Of a stretch of DNA of 9,046 nucleotides, positions 7,837 to 9,046 are shown piece by piece. Position numbers and translations under genes: made by a program. The notes beneath the pieces were generated by a model. It was given only the letters and a program-made list of their open reading frames with translations. It did no database searches and was not told where the DNA came from. The stretch spans positions 1 to 9,046 of the forward strand of contig JALORT010000054.1 in the NCBI GenBank assembly GCA_025458755.1, given 5' to 3'. How positions within the stretch are numbered: the first letter of the stretch is position 1; each line of letters starts with the position of its first letter. The DNA is from Methylotetracoccus sp. (lineage in GTDB: Bacteria; Pseudomonadota; Gammaproteobacteria; Methylococcales; Methylococcaceae).

Positions 7837-7849
7837 TCGGAATCCGCCT

Positions 7850-8854
7850 TCAAGGGGCTGAACCGAGTTCGCGCTGGATCAACTTGGACATCATGCTGAC
7901 GTGCAGCGGCCCGGAATTCAGCGCGGGGATGTAGCGGTAATTCCTGCCGCCGGCCTTAAGGAAAACTTCACGGTTGGCGATCGCGATTTCTTCCAGTGTT
8001 TCCAGACAGTCCACTGCGAAGCCGGGACAGACAACGTCAACGTCTTGGCACCCGGCCCGTGGCAATTCCGCCAGCACATCGACGCAGTAAGGCTTCAGCC
8101 ATTCCGCCGGCCCGAAGCGTGATTGGAAGACCAGTTGCCACCGCGTGGGTTCGAGGCCGAGTTTCTGCGCAATCGAGTTCGCACTGGCATGGCATTGATC
8201 GTAGTAGGGGTCGCCCAAGGCGCGACTGCGTTCCGGCAAACCATGAAAAGAAAACAGCAGCTTCCCGGTATCGCCCCGAGCTTTCCAGAACTGCCCGATG
8301 CTTGACGCCACGGCATCGATATAGGCCGTATCAGCATGATAGTCGCCGATCAACTGGAGATCGGGAATGCGCCGCCATTTTCGCACCGTGTCGAACACGG
8401 CGTCGAAGATAGAGGCCGTGGTCGCTGCCGCATACTGCGGGTACAAAGGAATGACGAGAACCTTGCCGAACCCTCGCCGGTGCAGGGAATCCAGCTGCTC
8501 GGCGACGCTGGGATGGCCATAGCGCATCGCCACACCGACCTCGAGGTCCATTAGCCCCCCCCGATCCCGGACCAAGTGCTCCTGCAGCGCGACGCCCAAG
8601 TCGGTCGTGTAGACCAGCAGCGGCGAACCCTTGTCCGTCCAGATCGTACGGTAAGCATGGGCCGATTTGGCAGCGCGGAAAGGCAGGATGAACACATTTA
8701 GAATGAACCACCACGCGACTCGAGGGATCTCCACGACTCGCGGGTCTGAAAGGAACTCGCGAAGATACCGCCGAACAGCCGGCACAGTTGGAGCATCGGG
8801 TGTGCCTAGGTTCACTAACAGCACCGCTGTCTTTTTTCCGGCCGCGAGGGTCAT
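7850..8854 (-). CDS. hemH: Ferrochelatase (protoheme ferro-lyase)
   Basis: HemH inserts ferrous iron into protoporphyrin IX, the last step of protoheme synthesis, at the inner face of the membrane. The 334-residue protein, from ATG at 8854, matches the usual bacterial length (about 320-340). It opens with AVLLVNLGTPDAPTVPAVRRYLREFLSDPRV (residues 10-40), the standard ferrochelatase start. It also has GSPLLVYT (77-84), the VIPLYPQYAAATTAS stretch (134-148), the metal-site histidine H204 in SFHGLPERS, and VCPGFAVDCLETLEEI (275-290) with the conserved glutamate E285. A longer frame to 8983 exists, but those extra codons lie inside folE in another frame and do not resemble HemH; the 8854 ATG has an AGGAAG 8 nt before it. 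It begins 5 nt after the folE stop, implying one transcript with folE. Nothing appears truncated. Confidence 0.97.
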   Translation of the reverse strand: MTLAAGKKTAVLLVNLGTPDAPTVPAVRRYLREFLSDPRVVEIPRVAWWFILNVFILPFRAAKSAHAYRTIWTDKGSPLLVYTTDLGVALQEHLVRDRGGLMDLEVGVAMRYGHPSVAEQLDSLHRRGFGKVLVIPLYPQYAAATTASIFDAVFDTVRKWRRIPDLQLIGDYHADTAYIDAVASSIGQFWKARGDTGKLLFSFHGLPERSRALGDPYYDQCHASANSIAQKLGLEPTRWQLVFQSRFGPAEWLKPYCVDVLAELPRAGCQDVDVVCPGFAVDCLETLEEIAIANREVFLKAGGRNYRYIPALNSGPLHVSMMSKLIQRELGSAP

Positions 8855-8859
8855 TGACG

Positions 8860-9046
8860 TTACTTCCTGTTGATCAGATTCAAGAATTCCGACCGCGTGC
8901 TGATTTGCTTGCGGAACAATCCCAGCATCGACGAGGTCGTCATCACCGAGTTTTGCTTCTCCACCCCGCGCATCATCATGCAAAGGTGTTTCGCCTCGAT
9001 GACCACGGCCACGCCGGCGGGGTGAATCGCCTCCTGCATTGCATCG
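8860..9046 (-). CDS. folE: GTP cyclohydrolase I, C-terminal 61 residues (5' end outside window)
   Basis: FolE converts GTP to 7,8-dihydroneopterin triphosphate, the first step of folate (tetrahydropterin) synthesis. The minus-strand frame is open from the window edge to a TAA at 8860-8862. It encodes a tail that starts [20 protein letters not shown], continues [19 protein letters not shown] and ends [18 protein letters not shown]. This is the characteristic end of type I GTP cyclohydrolases: the cysteine in KHLC (codon 8980-8982) corresponds to the third zinc ligand (Cys181 in E. coli), and CMMMRG plus the [10 protein letters not shown] block are conserved. The family is about 185-220 residues, so roughly two thirds lies outside the window. 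It is followed after 5 nt by hemH. Identification is by recognition of the family C-terminus and is strong despite the short length. Confidence 0.93.
   Translation of the reverse strand, partial: DAMQEAIHPAGVAVVIEAKHLCMMMRGVEKQNSVMTTSSMLGLFRKQISTRSEFLNLINRK
8863..8868 (-). promoter_or_regulatory. Shine-Dalgarno of hemH inside the end of folE
   Basis: Minus-strand AGGAAG is made of the last two sense codons of folE (Arg-Lys). It lies 8 nt before the hemH ATG. A ribosome finishing folE would sit over this site, which suggests coupled translation. Confidence 0.7.

Larger units (their letters stand above)
7595..7849 (-). other. hemH-mrcB intergenic region, probable mrcB control region
   Basis: These 255 bp lie between two minus-strand genes and hold no gene I can support. 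The region contains a perfect 10-bp inverted repeat near mrcB and alternative small hairpins near the hemH stop. Its length suggests mrcB has its own promoter here, but no convincing -35/-10 pair was found by eye; the nearest is TTGCAG on the minus strand around 7684-7689 with a poor -10. No tRNA-like or riboswitch-like fold was recognised. Confidence 0.5.

Noticed and set aside
7581..7853. 90-codon minus-strand reading frame in the hemH-mrcB gap, with a CTDC motif
   Set aside because: It would start at TTG overlapping the hemH stop with no Shine-Dalgarno, runs into mrcB in a different frame, crosses both inverted repeats, and resembles no family I know. Treated as chance in GC-rich DNA.
8855..8983. 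43-residue N-terminal extension of hemH
   Set aside because: The extra codons lie in the folE tail in another frame and do not resemble ferrochelatase; the ATG at 8854 has a good ribosome site.
1..9046. CRISPR arrays, insertion sequences, tRNA or rRNA genes, defence or phage modules
   Set aside because: No regularly spaced repeats, transposase motifs, tRNA-like folds or phage-like proteins were seen; all long frames are housekeeping genes or their shadows.

Overview
The window is a GC-rich stretch of ordinary bacterial chromosome, most likely from a gammaproteobacterium; a betaproteobacterium is less likely. The evidence is a FimV-type inner-membrane protein with both its N-terminal and C-terminal family regions, a bifunctional PBP1b with a UB2H-like segment, and a leuC-leuD-asd-fimV order reminiscent of Pseudomonas-like and related genomes. 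The genus cannot be assigned from the sequence alone.

Plus-strand half (1-5134): the 3' part of leuC (cut by the window edge), leuD, asd and fimV run in the same direction. LeuC and LeuD form isopropylmalate isomerase in leucine synthesis. Asd makes aspartate semialdehyde, the branch point to lysine, diaminopimelate, threonine and methionine. FimV is a single-pass membrane scaffold with a periplasmic peptidoglycan-binding segment and a cytoplasmic TPR region. leuB, often found between leuD and asd in related genomes, is not there (28 bp gap), and truA, often after fimV, is also absent.

Minus-strand half (5261-9046, read right to left): the 3' end of folE (GTP cyclohydrolase I, cut by the window edge), hemH (ferrochelatase) starting 5 nt after the folE stop, then a 255-bp non-coding gap containing two inverted-repeat structures, then mrcB (PBP1b). 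fimV and mrcB converge on a 126-bp spacer with short GC hairpins but no clear intrinsic terminator.

All real genes appear intact except the two cut by the window edges. I see no mobile element, CRISPR array, tRNA, rRNA, phage gene or defence system, and no convincing undescribed system. The points worth a second look are the altered gene order around leuD/asd/fimV, a perfect 10-bp inverted repeat just upstream of mrcB, overlapping alternative hairpins after hemH, and likely translational coupling of folE and hemH.
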